Below, one piece after another: positions 1 to 12,775 of a stretch of 64,000 nucleotides of DNA. The position numbers and the translations under genes are program-made. Source of the stretch: Glossina fuscipes (Eukaryota; Arthropoda; Insecta; Diptera; Glossinidae). Location of the stretch: the NCBI RefSeq assembly GCF_014805625.2, contig NW_023998415.1:25633755-25697754 (forward strand), read 5' to 3'. Numbering within the stretch: the stretch's first letter is position 1; each line of letters opens with the position of its first letter. The notes below the pieces were generated by a model, which worked only from the letters and a program-made list of their open reading frames with translations, was not told where the DNA came from and did no database searches.

Positions 1-3000
1 TATAATAAAGTCACCCCGAGATTTTACATTGATTGATTGATAAAGAATAAATAAATGCTTGAGTGTTAAAATTGCTCAAACTACTCTGCTAGCTTTAACG
101 CTCTCCCTTCCCTGGCGGCAAATATGAAAAGCAATTTCATATTTCGAGCCTTGAAATTGAAAGTGATTTGTTTTCTTACTGCTACACTGCGATCATTAAA
201 AGAAGCAGGCATTGAAGATATTCTTTATGAGGTCCAGGGAATAACTTATGTTATTACTTAAATTTTTCTGTAGTGCCCCTAAACGTTTATTGATCCTTAG
301 CAGTAAGGTCAGGATTATGCGATTAAAATACAAAGACAGCCGTAAATATTTTTTCTGGCCCATCTGGCCCAGGAATGTGTGCGCTCTAAAGTTGCCCTTA
401 CGTAAGATTCGATTGCTTGCTTTAGTTTTTATTGTGCCTTTTATTAGCAACACCTTGTCGATACGATCGTCCTATTGTATCGCATTCGGTCACTATGGAA
501 ACTTATCTCGCAGTTAGTTCAAGTCTTTTGTGCATAAACTCGATCTCGTGTTTCGAGCATAATCTCCTTTGATCAATATTTTTGTAGACGATCGAGCTGT
601 TTGCTCGTTTATATGAGGCTTAAAGAGTCAATTTTAAATTGAAATTCACACAAACGCACATATTTAATTGCTTAGTGTGTGCGGCAGTTGAGGACAATAA
701 TTCGTATTTTTGTGCACGACCTCTAAGTGTTTGACTTATCGGAACAGTAATGACATCGATAAATTGGCAAACGAACACATACCGATGCATTGATACAATG
801 CAAGCCTGATAAAAAAATAAATATTCAAACTTCATTGAAATGATTGTAAGTAAACATCCGCTTCCTTACATCATACTGGCTGTCATGCTGTTACGCATTT
901 TCCACATGTCTTCTACGTGCACAATGAACTCATAGTCCTACGGGGAAAATGAGTGTCCCACTATATTTTGATCGCATCTAACCAATTATATACATCCGTC
1001 CCAAACTGATTTCTTCCTTACTCAAATCTTTATCTTAATTTAACATCAAATAAGGAAACAATACTAAGATCGAGTTAACTTGAATAAGATAAAAGCGTTA
1101 GAAAATCTCAAGTAATATTTTTTCAGTTAAAAAGAATCTGATGCATGCTATTCACCGACTAAAGGACACGTTTTGATGTAATAAAGGATCGGAGGCGCAT
1201 CAATGCCTGCAGAGATTTAAGTGTAAATGAAAAAGACAAAAAGAGCAGGCAGTGGCAAAGCCAACACTTTTTCTGTCGAAAGGGCAACAACGTAGTTACT
1301 AAGTAACGTATACATCCAAAAAGGATGCTCGGTTCAGTTGACGTTGAGAAAAGCTTTTCTCTAAAGTTGAAACAAATTTATTTCTGCTTCGAAACTCGTT
1401 ATTGGAAAGGCGAAATGATTTTTTTACGGCGCCAAAAATGAATATGTTATCGCGGCTGCCCCATCTCACCCCCCCAATTACTAAGTGAGACATTTCCTTG
1501 TCGTGAAATTGCGCACAAGTGCCGGAAAAGCCGTGGAGGCCCGATGTCGTTGTCCGATATGCTATTCCTACACATAACGCTATCTATCCTATGTGCATAT
1601 AGCTCTGTTAACTATTTAGTTCAAATATTGCGTAGATTTTTTGCATAATTAAGGAAATAAGGTAAGAGAATTTTTCAATAGTTTCACTATGTAATGACTT
1701 GGAACTGTGAAGGCAACCGTGAATGTATTAATAAATAAATGAACAAATGAGTTAATTTTCGATATTTATGGTTACAAACAATTTACAAACAAAGTCTTGT
1801 CTATTGTAATACAAAATATATGTGTATATGTGTATATATGTATGTGTATGTGGAACGTTTAATGAACAATGATTAAATAAAATTTTATGTAAAAATTAAA
1901 AGATACTGATAAATTTCTTAGTTGGAGACGCAAGAAGAGCTCGATGTATGAATGCAATTTGCAGTGTTGTGGCTTAACGTGCGTTTCCGCTGTACTGTCT
2001 GTTGCGCTCTGTCATGCACTATTGGTTAAGCTATTAGTATTAACAAGTTTTAACAACAATCATCTGCGAAAGTCATAAGCTGCTTATAGAACCCAACTGT
2101 TTAAATATCAAAGTCGTGACCAATTTGGTTTATTTACACGTATTCTACATGAATCTTTAGCGTTGTATAAGCTGTATAAGCTGATGTTGTTTTCATGGTT
2201 GGACACTGAACAATGCTTTGTTTGTTAATGCTAGTATTCTTTAACTTGCCGCTCGCTACCGTTGTCCACTTTTATATTTAACCTAAAATTATGAGAGCGT
2301 ATTAATGTTGTCACTGCACTTGTAACGCTTCATTGACAATTATGTTAAGAGGGTGCTATTTATTCCCTTTACCCTTTTGTTTGAAATTTATCTTAAATAT
2401 GCTTAAAATCAATTCCATAGATAAACTTAACAACAAAAAAAGAAAAAGGGAAAGATTCACTCGCAATCATTGCAGCGAGAGTTGAACAATGAGAAAAACT
2501 AGAGTTTGAATGACCAAAACATGTGCAATGAAAAATATAATTCACATTTGAGCCGTTCATTATGAAAACGAGACAAGTCGACTTTCTATGTTATTGCGAG
2601 CTGTATAAAGGTTTGCATTTAAATTGCAGTAAATTTAAATCATCAGCATTAATAAGCGCATCGTTTGCATTTTATGGCACCAAGTAAAGTAAGTCTACTA
2701 TCCACTAGTGTTTACAGTGTTGGTTAAAAAAAATAAAATTTTTATTATATTCAAATTGAAGAATTGTCTCGTTTTCACAATTAATGAATTTTGGATATGA
2801 TTAACTAAAAGGATAGTAATGCGGTTGTATCCGGGATTATTCATTCAATAAAATTATTTTAGTAATCCTTGGATTGGCACTGATTTTTCTTCTGCTTCAA
2901 AATCGCGATGGTGGTGTAGGACGAAGAATATCTTGGCAATAAAAATTTATAATCAATGATATATATTTCGTTATCATTGGACTAAACGATTTGCATCCAC

Positions 3001-4752
3001 ATCAAGGCCAACTTTATGTTTCTATTCAAGCCAGCACATATACTCTCACTCACTATAAGGTATGATGTGCCCCTTAATTGTCACATACTGTAAGTGAGTC
3101 AAACAGCAAGATAGCCCTTCTTGCGTTTCTCAAAAGCATTTCAAGGACTTGCACCACTTTCGAAACAAACCGAGTAATGGCAAACTAAAAATTTCGTTTC
3201 CTAAACATCAGAGAATGTGAATTTTTGTTACCAGTTTCTTCTGTAATTATCATTTGTCTTCGTTTTTCAAAATAGTAGACTTGCCTCACTTTCAAAATAA
3301 ACCTATGCATCTATTTACATCGTGTAAATTCTTTTCTAAGTAATTATTATAATGTTTACTATGTCAATTAATTTTAATTACACACTATTAAGTGAATTAG
3401 AAAATTTATTTCCGTTTCATTTCTGTTATCACAATGTCAACGAAATTTTACCAAGTTTACGCTATAAACTTTGGCATTTACCTGAAGCTGTATTTATTGG
3501 AAAACTCTACATACGCCTTGCGGCGATCTTTAAAGTGTGAAAAACATTCGAAAAGCATTCGAATATTTGAGAGAGGTTTTGTTTCAACGCTTCAACGCAT
3601 CAAACAACGTTTGCAGGGAAGATAATACCTTAAAAGCTATCGGTCAACACGTTAGACATAATATGTCATGTTATGTTTATTCATTTATTTACATAACTCA
3701 TTTTACGATAAAAAAAAAAAAGAACAACAACTATTTTTACCCTTTGTGTACCATGCAAAAAAGTGATGCGAAGAACTCAGAACAACATTAACAACATCAT
3801 TAGATAGGTCATAGTTGAGGCTACGTTGATTAAGTTTAATTAGATGAACTTGGCAAAGTCAATTTGCCTGAGTCTATCTTCATAAGGTGGCAAGGAGTGT
3901 GTGAGATCCCTGTCTACATTGCGTAGCGCAACTACGAATAGCTGTTATCGACTGACTCACTAAAGCCAATATAGGGATTGATAATTAGGCGAACAAATTG
4001 TCGACGCATACTCAAGGACGAGCCTGACCACATTCATGAGTAATCTTTTCATTACGTAAGGATTATCAAGTTCTTTCGATTACCACTTAATGAAGACCAG
4101 GGAACGTTGCGCTTTATTAACAGTAAATTCTATATGCAGAATGGAGCGAAGCCTCTTCTTTTTTGATTGTTCTTGTAGAAACGATATTAAGGGTGGTAAA
4201 AGGAGGCGGGGTGAGGAGAGAGGGAGAAAGAAAGCGAAACGGCAAGAGTTCTCTATTTGTATTAGCTATGACTGACTATAAGATCTTTTAGAAACATTTC
4301 AGGCGTTGGGCAAACGGATATGGGTGTAAAATATATGGAATAGTAAGAGAGAGAAAGGAAGAATTTTCTTCTCTGACGAAAATATTGGGCTTTAAGCTTG
4401 CATTGCTTGTTGTAAAATCTTTTAAACAAGTTGTAAACGGTGTACGGAAAGAAACGATGATGTAACCAATAAATCAAATATTTCAAGATTTTCATACGTA
4501 AAGCTAAGAAGCACAGCATTTCATATAATTGCAAAAACAAAACATCCATTAAATTAACAATAAATGTATTCCATTCATGCACACTGTCTTTTTCTAATAT
4601 TATTGGGTTTGTAAAAATGTTCCTAACCCACACACAGAGACAAAGCACAATAAGTTCATAATAATGTATTAATGTGCTATTAATATGTAAATGACTATAT
4701 ATAAATATATATATCAAAAAACAACTATAAAATTATTCATATTTTTCATTAA
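1..4752. other. AT-rich non-coding sequence
   Basis: I see no gene, RNA or mobile element here. Open frames in both strands are short and look AT-driven. The longest of the whole window (151 codons, minus strand, 4262-4717) is rich in Leu, Ile, Tyr, Phe and Cys, shows no domain and has no supporting splice or promoter context, so I treat it as chance. A TG/TA-alternating microsatellite lies at about 1815-1853. Confidence 0.6.
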
Positions 4753-4762
4753 NNNNNNNNNN
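4753..4762. other. Assembly gap (10 N)
   Basis: Ten consecutive N. The run length is a conventional placeholder, so the true missing length is unknown. It follows an AT-rich stretch and no repeat can be seen spanning it. Confidence 0.99.
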
Positions 4763-6680
4763 TATGTATGTTGACGAGAACCTCCTCCACTTTTATGAAT
4801 CATATTCATGTCGTTCGATTGCCACGCTTAGCAGACATAAAGCAATGGCTTGTTAGCAATATTTAGACATTGTTTCAATTATGCCCCAATTATAAAACCT
4901 TATTAGATAAAAGTACAATAAACGAAGTAAAAATCAACTTCATGTTATCTAGATCTATATGCGAATAAACTACAGCACAAATTTTCACACTTCCTAGCAG
5001 CGAATATAATATACGACACTACTATTTATTAATAACGTAACAATTATGCGTAGGTGTTGGAACGTTTTAACTTTAATCTTTAATAATATTAATCGATCTC
5101 GTGGCGCATTATAGGCATACGACCCAAAATCATGTTGCAGTTTAGTTAAAGCCGTCGAATTTTCAGTTTCATGCACATTTAAATATAATGTAAATTTATT
5201 TAATAGTTTTTCGTTTTTTTTTTCTTGTGTAAATATTATAACAAAAATTTGTAGAAAATATTTTTAACAAAAGCTCAGTCAGCTCAGCATATACCTTTCC
5301 TTACCCTATCCTAATGAAATGTATATCGCATTGGTAATGCTCTGATAAACAACAATTGAACAGCGGTGAGTGTCATACACTTACCCCTTCAGGTTTATGT
5401 CAGGGGAGAGTGACGCTTTCAATTGCTAGTGTGTGTGTCATATGTGTCGTTTTTAAACTATTCGATTCCGAAAATGATTCTAAACTAGGTTCTCCTGGTT
5501 GTTCCATACCTCCGCACAAACTTAATAGGCCCCATACCACAAATGGTATACGGTAAAGTAGGTTTCTTTTCTTTTTACTGACCACGCAGCCGGTGTGTTA
5601 CATTTAGCGAATGATCGAATGCATCGAAGATATATAAGATCTAAATCGACTCGAATAGTTGAATTCATATATATGTATATATATATATATGTATATTTAT
5701 TTATTTATTTGTTTACTGTTGTTCTATCTCTGTTTAGAAAAATCAATTTCATCTTAAATTTTTGTTTAACTCAAAATATCTTATCAGGTGAACTATAAGC
5801 GAATTCATCGCCTTTCCCCTATATGATGGATGGCCTTAAAATTATACAGCTTTTAAACTTGTTTGTTAAATGTGTTCTTAATTGGGTCGGTAATCAAACA
5901 GACAATCAAGTAGAAATTATCACTCCGATGGAAAAATAAGGCCTTAACTTGATTTTATTCTTGCATAAATCCTTCATATTCAAAAAACGAAAGGTCATAG
6001 ACTAAGTCAGGTAAGTAAATAAATAAATCTAAATAACACTAGAAACTAAAAAAGTCAAATGACTATGTGAGTGTGGGAGAATAGAAATCAAATTTCAACT
6101 TTAGTCGAATGTAATCGTCTCCTCATCTTAATGTATATAGTCTTTATTGTCCGCAGAAGCATCAATTGTGCAATAACAGTAATACATAAATATATTACGC
6201 GATAATAAAACAATAAATAATATACTATATATAATGTCTGTACATGTATAAGTATGTGTTAGCTAAAGTAATCATCAGTAGAATAGTAGCCAGCATACGC
6301 TTCGAAGATGAAATCAGTGCATTATGCAAAGGAAAAAAAAGGAAACTTTTATTTTCACTCATGAACGATAGATAATATGAATGACGAGAAATTGTAACAA
6401 ACTATAGCTGCATGCACGGAAAATACCAATGAATGCACAATAAAGCGACAACAGTCAGAAATTGACGATCGCTTGTTGGGTGCGTAGCTCTCGTAAGCTC
6501 TCGTTACACTTTAGCATTGCAATCGAATGATAAATTGATGTCCGAGTAGAAATGTCATACTACTACGAACATCTACTGGTATGACTTAACAGTATGCTTA
6601 AGTTAAATGCAACTTAAGTTAAGTAAAGTTCGAGTAATTTGAAGACTCATTAATTGGTTTGTTTACTTATCAAGAATCCT
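4763..6680. other. AT-rich non-coding sequence
   Basis: No gene or mobile element recognised. An AT/TTTA microsatellite occupies about 5668-5710. A strong donor-like 'caggtaagtaaa' occurs at about 6008-6019 but has no polypyrimidine tract before it and no open frame leading into it. Confidence 0.6.
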
Positions 6681-7064
6681 TTAACCCTAACGCTACCGAC
6701 ATTTTGCATATAACGTATTCTACAAGAACGGGATCATTTTAACGTACATTTTTTCAGCGTTGGATTCTTAATCGATCGAGGGAAATTTTTAGCAAATTTC
6801 AGCTACCTACCTAAATCTTTATCATTGTGGCAAGTCGAAGAAATGGGGGTCAAAATGGTCCCTTTTGATAGTGCTAGATAGTTGATGTCATCGGCATCTC
6901 GAAAACTTGACGAGATACAAAAAATATGATTATGGATGCTTGAAGTACTTTTCGGATAAGTGTAAGTCCCCAGAATATTTTAGAATAGACCTTCGTTATA
7001 ATCATTTTTGAAGATCGAAAATTGAAAAGCGTCAAAATGACATAAACGGTACTTCTCCTGTTAA
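6681..7064. mobile_element. Possible piggyBac-like MITE bounded by TTAA
   Basis: The segment starts with TTAA followed by 'ccctaacgctaccgac' and ends in '...cggtacttctcctg' followed by TTAA at 7061-7064. Read from the right end inward, the reverse strand gives TTAAC, then TACCG, then 'catttt', which loosely mirrors TTAACCC, TACCG and 'cattttg' on the left. Seen: TTAA at both ends, 384 bp length and weak terminal symmetry, plus internal phrases 'gtcaaaatg'. Known: piggyBac-type elements duplicate TTAA and often start CCC. No transposase fragment is visible. TTAA is frequent in AT-rich DNA, so the boundaries may be coincidental. Confidence 0.33.
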
Positions 7065-7616
7065 GTGCTCTTAATTCTTCTTCTTCTTTTTCTCAAAAAT
7101 TTTAAATACATTTATGAAATTCACATCAAAGAGCGGCATTCGTTTTGGGGCGAATCTTTATTGCCCACGTGGTCATGTTCGCATATAAAATTAAGCCGAA
7201 ATTTTGCTACTTGTTCGTGTATAAAGACTGACGTATCCAGACAGACTCTTGTGGTATATATTGTACGCCAAGATTTAAATTGAAACATTTTCTGTGGATT
7301 TGAAATCCCCATTTTTTTTTTTTTTTTAAATCAATTTTAAGGTTATGATCTGATTATTTTGGGGTAAGACATCAGTTTAGATCAATATTTACTCTGGCTT
7401 GCATGGAATAGTTCTTTGCTTGTTACAACACTCGGGGGAGTGAATAGAGAGGAATCTAATTTAATTGACTCACAATTTTACATTGATCGAATGTGCAATC
7501 ATTTAGTTTATGACCGAAGGTAAATTTCAAATGAAAGGATAAAACTAGTTCGTTAGCCTCATCCTTGAGTGGTAGATATAGAGTTGCATTTTAAACCCAT
7601 GAATCATTAATAAGTT

Positions 7617-7647
<31 letters not shown>

Positions 7648-9960
7648 TTATGTGCTACAGCATTTGCTGGTGTCACTGTTGTTGTTCTTGTTGCTGTTTT
7701 GACTAGTATTCTAAATCAAATATTCATTCAAGCAAAACAATTCAATTTTTGCTTTTTTATTATCACAATTTTTTAAACATCTCATAAAAGACATACCATA
7801 AGAAAACAACAACAACAGCAACAACATTAACGGCAACAAAAACAGTTACAATAACATTTAGCAAAAAAAAAAGAGGTCATGGCATGCATAGTTTCTTAAA
7901 AAACTACAACAAAACTAAAACAATTCACATTCGCAGTCCGAAACACAAATAAAAGGTTTCGATGTGAACCATAATTTATCTCCGAGATAATGACAATGGC
8001 GCCATAGTTTTAGCACACAGTACCTACATCTATACGTATATATAAATAAAAATATATATAAACTCTAAGAGACATAAACATAATGGAACAAGCACCCGCA
8101 CATGCAATCATAACAACAGCAGGAACATACTTATATACAAACATTTTTATAAAATATAAAGTGTAGAAAACATTAGATTTGTACATAAATGTTACAAAAA
8201 AATCGAATAAAAGAAAAAACGCAAATGCTTAAACGTTTTGCCTGAACGCTTGTACTTTAATTTGTTGCCTAAGTTTGTTGTTTATTGCAATTATTTTCGC
8301 TTCTCTCCATATACATGTAAACAAATTTTACATATACATATATATATATATTTATTTATTTATTTCTTTATATACATACATACATATACATATAGATTTA
8401 CAATACAATGTAAATGATTTCTAACGTACCAGCCTTTGCGTAATCTCGTCCAACCCATATTCTGTAATAATTTCATTATTAATTTTATAAACATTTTTTT
8501 TTTTTTTTAAATTTTAAATTTTCAATTTACCCGTTTAACAAAAGTAGTAGATAAGTAGTAGTGTTCACAAAGCATTACGTATTTGTAACAATTCATTGTG
8601 GATTTGCGTGACAACAAAAAAAAAAAAAAAAAAACAAAGGAAAAGTTGAAGATATCGGCTTCTATCATCCTTACCGATATCCTGAAAGCCTTTTGTACTA
8701 TTAATTCTGAATAGATGTTAGCTTATGACCAAATCTTGGGAACATGGTGCAAAACACGCTAAATAAACATTATGGTGGCATTACTACTACTAACTATGGT
8801 CGTTCTAATTACAGCTTGATTTAGTCGGCAATTAAACACAGGTTTGCGGTGTTCTTCCATTTTGATGATATCAACAAAAAACCTTTCATAGTTAGGCTTG
8901 AAAGGCTCAAGTTATTCTCGCCACACAAAATTAAAGAAAAATTAAATTATGTTTGAATAGAAATGAGTCAAAAGTGCACACGAATGACTTCACTCCGGTG
9001 ATTTCACCTGAATGCACTTAACTCAAAATAAGCCAATAATTAATATAATAATACATAAAATTAAAATAAATTTTCCCTTTTTTTTTTTTTTTTTCTCTTT
9101 GGTGCTGAATCTTCTTTTCGCTTTTTCCTTATGCTTCCTGCCTTTTTTTTTTTTTTTGACGATCAATTTATGATTCATGAGAATGACGAGAATTTTTTGT
9201 TTTCGTTATAAAAGGGTTCGAAGTTAATTCCGACAAAGCTTGCAGCGCCACCCCATAGGGAAACAACAAAATTCACTCGCAATTCTTTCAACAGCAAATT
9301 TCTTTAACCAGTCCTGTAACAAAATTGCAGGACACCAAATTATTTGCCCTCATCAGATTCTTCCACTAGAAAACAAAATTTTCTCTTCTCTGTTTTTTTG
9401 ATAGTCAAGAGTTCGTCGTTCGTTGTATCTTCAATTCAAGGTCGCTATCTCTGCCCAAATACGTCAAATATGTCAAATCCAAATCTGATCAAAGATCGGA
9501 CAGCGAAGATTGCGCTGCTTCAAAGGAAATTTATGCTTTACCCTAGCCGTACAGCAAATTGCTCGTCAACTTAATATTCAAGATATACAAAAAAAAAAAA
9601 AGGGAAAAAATAAATTTGAAAAAAGCGTTTACTTAGGAACAAGCAATTTACGTTTCTGCCTTCCTCTACTCTCTGCTTGCTGCGTGTAGGGTTTTTATAT
9701 GTGTTTACAGTCAGTTTTGCTTTCCTTTTTTTCTTTGGCGAGCAAATGAACATATAAATCAACAGCAATGCCGCGTTGTCGAGCACTAACTAAACACTAA
9801 CTTCTTACAAAAGCAAAGGGAGATAAACGTGGTTTTTTTTTTGTTTTTTGGTGAATTTGGATTTGATTTTAATTTCAGCGAAATTGAAAATTTTTTCTCA
9901 ATTTCATTTCATATATTTTATATGACGAAATCGTGATTTTCTGCGTTTCTTCCGTTTCAG
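7065..9960. other. AT-rich non-coding sequence with homopolymer runs
   Basis: No gene recognised. The stretch contains A or T homopolymers (around 8490-8508, 8618-8634, 9079-9094), a CAA/CAG-rich patch near 7805-7835 and an AT/TTTA tract near 8336-8366. A TATA-like 'tataaaag' at 9207-9214 lies in a slightly more GC-rich stretch, but no transcript start or open frame of interest follows, so I do not call a promoter. Confidence 0.55.
7622..7648. repeat. (AT)n microsatellite
   Basis: About 13 uninterrupted AT dinucleotides. Likely polymorphic; no function visible. Confidence 0.95.
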
Positions 9961-10037
9961 CGGAATTGGCGGCCAATGGCCAAAGAGGAGACGCGAAACC
10001 TGTCAAGGCAAATGTTATAAATACTCCTAAAATCTAA
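9961..10037 (+). CDS. Candidate terminal coding exon (unidentified)
   Basis: A long pyrimidine-rich run ends in a near-ideal splice acceptor 'gcgtttcttccgtttcag' (ending at 9960). It is followed directly by about 55 bases that are clearly more GC-rich than the flanks. In one phase (first full codon at 9963) the segment reads 24 codons beginning E-L-A-A-N-G-Q-R-G-D and ending T-P-K-I before TAA at 10035-10037. The residues are mixed and hydrophilic, unlike the Phe/Ile/Lys-rich chance frames around it. This would fit the last coding exon of a plus-strand gene whose other exons lie outside the window. I do not recognise the peptide, and no donor or conserved partner exon is seen. A chance acceptor next to a GC-rich patch remains possible. 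Confidence 0.24.
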
Positions 10038-10261
10038 TATCATCCACTGTAATGTGTCGTTAGGTGACCTTGCGTGTTGACGGCTATAGGTAACCAGGAT
10101 TTGTTCTCTTCTTTTTTTTTTTTTTTTGCTTTTTAAAAATCAAATTTATTTATTTATGTCCTACTGTCCCTAAAAAGAAACACTAACTGATAAAAAATAA
10201 GCAAATAAGTAGCGAAGCTTAAATGTAACGTAATGTAAAAACGGAATATTTCTCAGACTCT

Positions 10262-10513
10262 CATAAATATGCCAAACCGGATGTTGAAGCTGTCCTCGAT
10301 ATCTGTGGAATCAGCGACGACAACAGCCACCAACCGGCTACACAACGAATTGCTTCGTAAAGCCCAGTTCGTTCAATATACATTGATCATATCCGCCTGA
10401 TCATGGGTGAAAAAGCGAAATTCTGCTTTGATCGGGTAATCAATCAAAATTCGCAACTAAACCACAACTACTTCAAATGCAAGACATTATTAGAAACCTT
10501 TAGCAAAGACTTT
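10262..10513 (+). pseudogene. Coding-like relic, unidentified, interrupted by stop
   Basis: Between about 10262 and 10513 one reading frame has unusually protein-like composition. It includes the string K-Y-A-K-P-D-V-E-A-V-L-D-I-C-G-I-S-D-D and continues past an in-frame TAA with L-I-M-G-E-K-A-K-F-C-F-D-R-V before ending at TAA near 10513. Local GC is higher than the surroundings. No start codon context, splice sites or family motif can be named. It may be a decayed transposon or retrogene fragment, or a chance GC-rich patch. The function is unknown. Confidence 0.22.
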
Positions 10514-10788
10514 GCTTAAGGATCCAAAACATTTTTCGATCAAATGATATTTTGTTTTTTTTAGGTATGCTCTAAACTCATGGAACTCATTGACACAGTA
10601 GTCATATTAGACATATTAAAGTCTGGAAATTGTCGCTCAATGATCCTAATGATAAAAGTGATTTTTTTATTCTTGGCAGCTCCTTTCAATCGTAATCATA
10701 ACAACCGTTAGCGCTACTCCTTCTTTCACTGCCAGCTAAATCAATCACTCTGTCAGTCTTTTTGTCTTTTTACCTTCTTTCAAATCAG

Positions 10789-10801
10789 CAGAGACCGTAT
10801 G
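10789..10801 (+). other. Candidate 13-nt microexon
   Basis: The pyrimidine-rich acceptor 'ttaccttctttcaaatcag' ends at 10788. Thirteen bases later a strong donor, 'gtaagtacg', begins at 10802. Acceptor and donor are both close to the insect consensus and enclose 'cagagaccgtatg'. Thirteen bases would shift frame, so it would need partner exons in matching phase, and none are visible here. It could equally be a chance pairing of two decoy sites. Confidence 0.15.
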
Positions 10802-12686
10802 GTAAGTACGTTTCCAATGGATTACGGAAGCGTCCGGAGTAGGTTTTGATTAAAAAATTATTTTCTTTTTTCTGTCTTCAAATTCATTGTTTCAACAAGA
10901 GGAATATAGTTCGACCAGAAAAAAGAAAGACTTGACGCAATCAATGTGTCAGTAATAAGAAAAAAAAAAAAAAAAAAACAATAGTAACAAGTTCATGTAA
11001 TTTTTCTTTAACAGAATGCAAGTGTATTCAGCTTGTATTGGCTTCTTCAAGTGTTCAGGTGTTATTTATTTAAGAAATATATTTTTCTGGATTAACTGGC
11101 ATTTGATTAACTAGCATTTGATGTCAACGAATAATCTAAGAATAAGAATAAACTCGGTTTAAAAAGCGTCAAAATGATTCGCAAATAGCAAAAAGTCACC
11201 AGAGTTTGTCTTATCTATTTCGGTTGTTCGATTTTTTGAAGGGTACATTTTCACGATATGGTATTTGCTTATTTGAATGAATATCCACTTTAAATGTGCG
11301 TGCATTTCACAACTAAGCCAATGTGGTTTTTCAATATTGCATCTTCCTGGCGAACTAGGGAGTAAGTTTGATTTCGTAGACACGAAATGCACTCATTTTT
11401 ATCGAAGGTATTGAGAAAACTTGTTCATTTATACTACTCTTTTTAGCCTGGAAAACATTGTATAAGTGATATTATAAAGGGCATATATATATTGGGTAGC
11501 TATATCATTCTGAATCGATTTAACTACGCTTATCTCACAGCTGTATTCTCCAGCTCAATTTTCTGCCCAGGTTCTAAGCTCACGGCAGGCCGAGATACAT
11601 AGCTGTACATTGTATCTTATACCGCTACGAGCACCATTTCAGTTACTATTTACTGAGAATTGAAGATTCTCTCTCCCCAAGTCCTATGTGGTTTAAGCGT
11701 AAAGTGAGAGAAAGAGCTCTGTATGATTTATTTCAAGTAACCTGTTGTTCGAAATTGCAAGCGTTTAAGTCAACGACATTTCTGGAAAAAAATTTCAAAG
11801 TACGAAAGCACAGAGGCAAGCTTACTTCCACTTGCCTATACGCTTGCTTAGATCTTTCTGTTAGTGAATGAAATTAAAAAAAATGAAGGGCTTTAGACTG
11901 GGCATCCGCTGTAAGGAAGAGAGAGTTTGTAGCTGTCGATATGCATTTTTCTTGCTGTCGAATGAAAATTCTTACGGTCTTAAAATATCAATCGGATAAC
12001 ATTTTCATTTTGTGATCGAGCTTATTCCATATCACGAATCATATTTCGATCCATGAACATAATTTTTACGTTGCCATGCGAAAATCGATAATGATTTCGT
12101 TAAAACTTAACACCAACTCCTATGTGCGAATAGGAGAGCGATGTCGGTCAAGATGCTGCCAAGGAACGGTTAAAATAGTTTAATTTGTAATTCTACTTAA
12201 CCTATCCTGGTACGATTCATCTCGTCTTTATCGCTTAATATTCTTTGCCGCATCACAATTGCAACATGCATCAAGTAAGAAAAGCTATTCAATTATGAAT
12301 ATTTACGATATTTGCATTAGATCTAACAATATAAAGCGAAATTACTTATGCATATATGCCTTTCAACGCGCAGTGCTAGGAAACTTCGCTGTTCACACAA
12401 CTTGGGTAGGATAAGCGAAACTTAAGGTGTACAAAATCATTATGATGACAGCATAGTGAGCTGCCTAAGAAGTATGCCACATAAGCGAAATGCTGTCATG
12501 TTATCTTTGTCTTCAGTTGAAAATGATGATGTGGTTTTGTTTTTGTGTGTTTGTACACAAAGAAATGAAAACATTCTAACTGTGCCCTCATGGCTATGTC
12601 GCAAAAGCTCATAACATGACACCAAAGTTTCACAAAAATATAACGTTTACGGTTACTGTCGACAAGATTTGGTTTTTGACATATCT

Positions 12687-12735
12687 CTGCTCTTTTTCTT
12701 TTTCTTTTCCTCTTTCTCTTTTTCGTTTTATTTTT

Positions 12736-12773
<38 letters not shown>
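12687..12773 (+). repeat. Pyrimidine tract ending in a 35-T run
   Basis: An almost pure C/T stretch ('ctctgctctttttctttttc' and onward) runs into 35 consecutive T (12739-12773). Homopyrimidine tracts of this length can adopt triplex (H-DNA) structures and exclude nucleosomes. T-run length is unreliable in assemblies. Confidence 0.85.

Positions 12774-12775
<2 letters not shown>

Noticed and set aside
4262..4717. 151-codon minus-strand open frame, the longest in the window
   Set aside because: Composition is dominated by Leu/Ile/Tyr/Phe, as expected from AT-rich DNA; no domain, no signal, no splice or promoter context.
6006..6017. 'cag|gtaagt', a possible recursive-splicing ratchet point
   Set aside because: No polypyrimidine tract upstream; the preceding bases are purine-rich.
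9207..9214. TATA-box-like 'tataaaag'
   Set aside because: Common by chance in AT-rich DNA; no initiator, downstream element or open frame follows.
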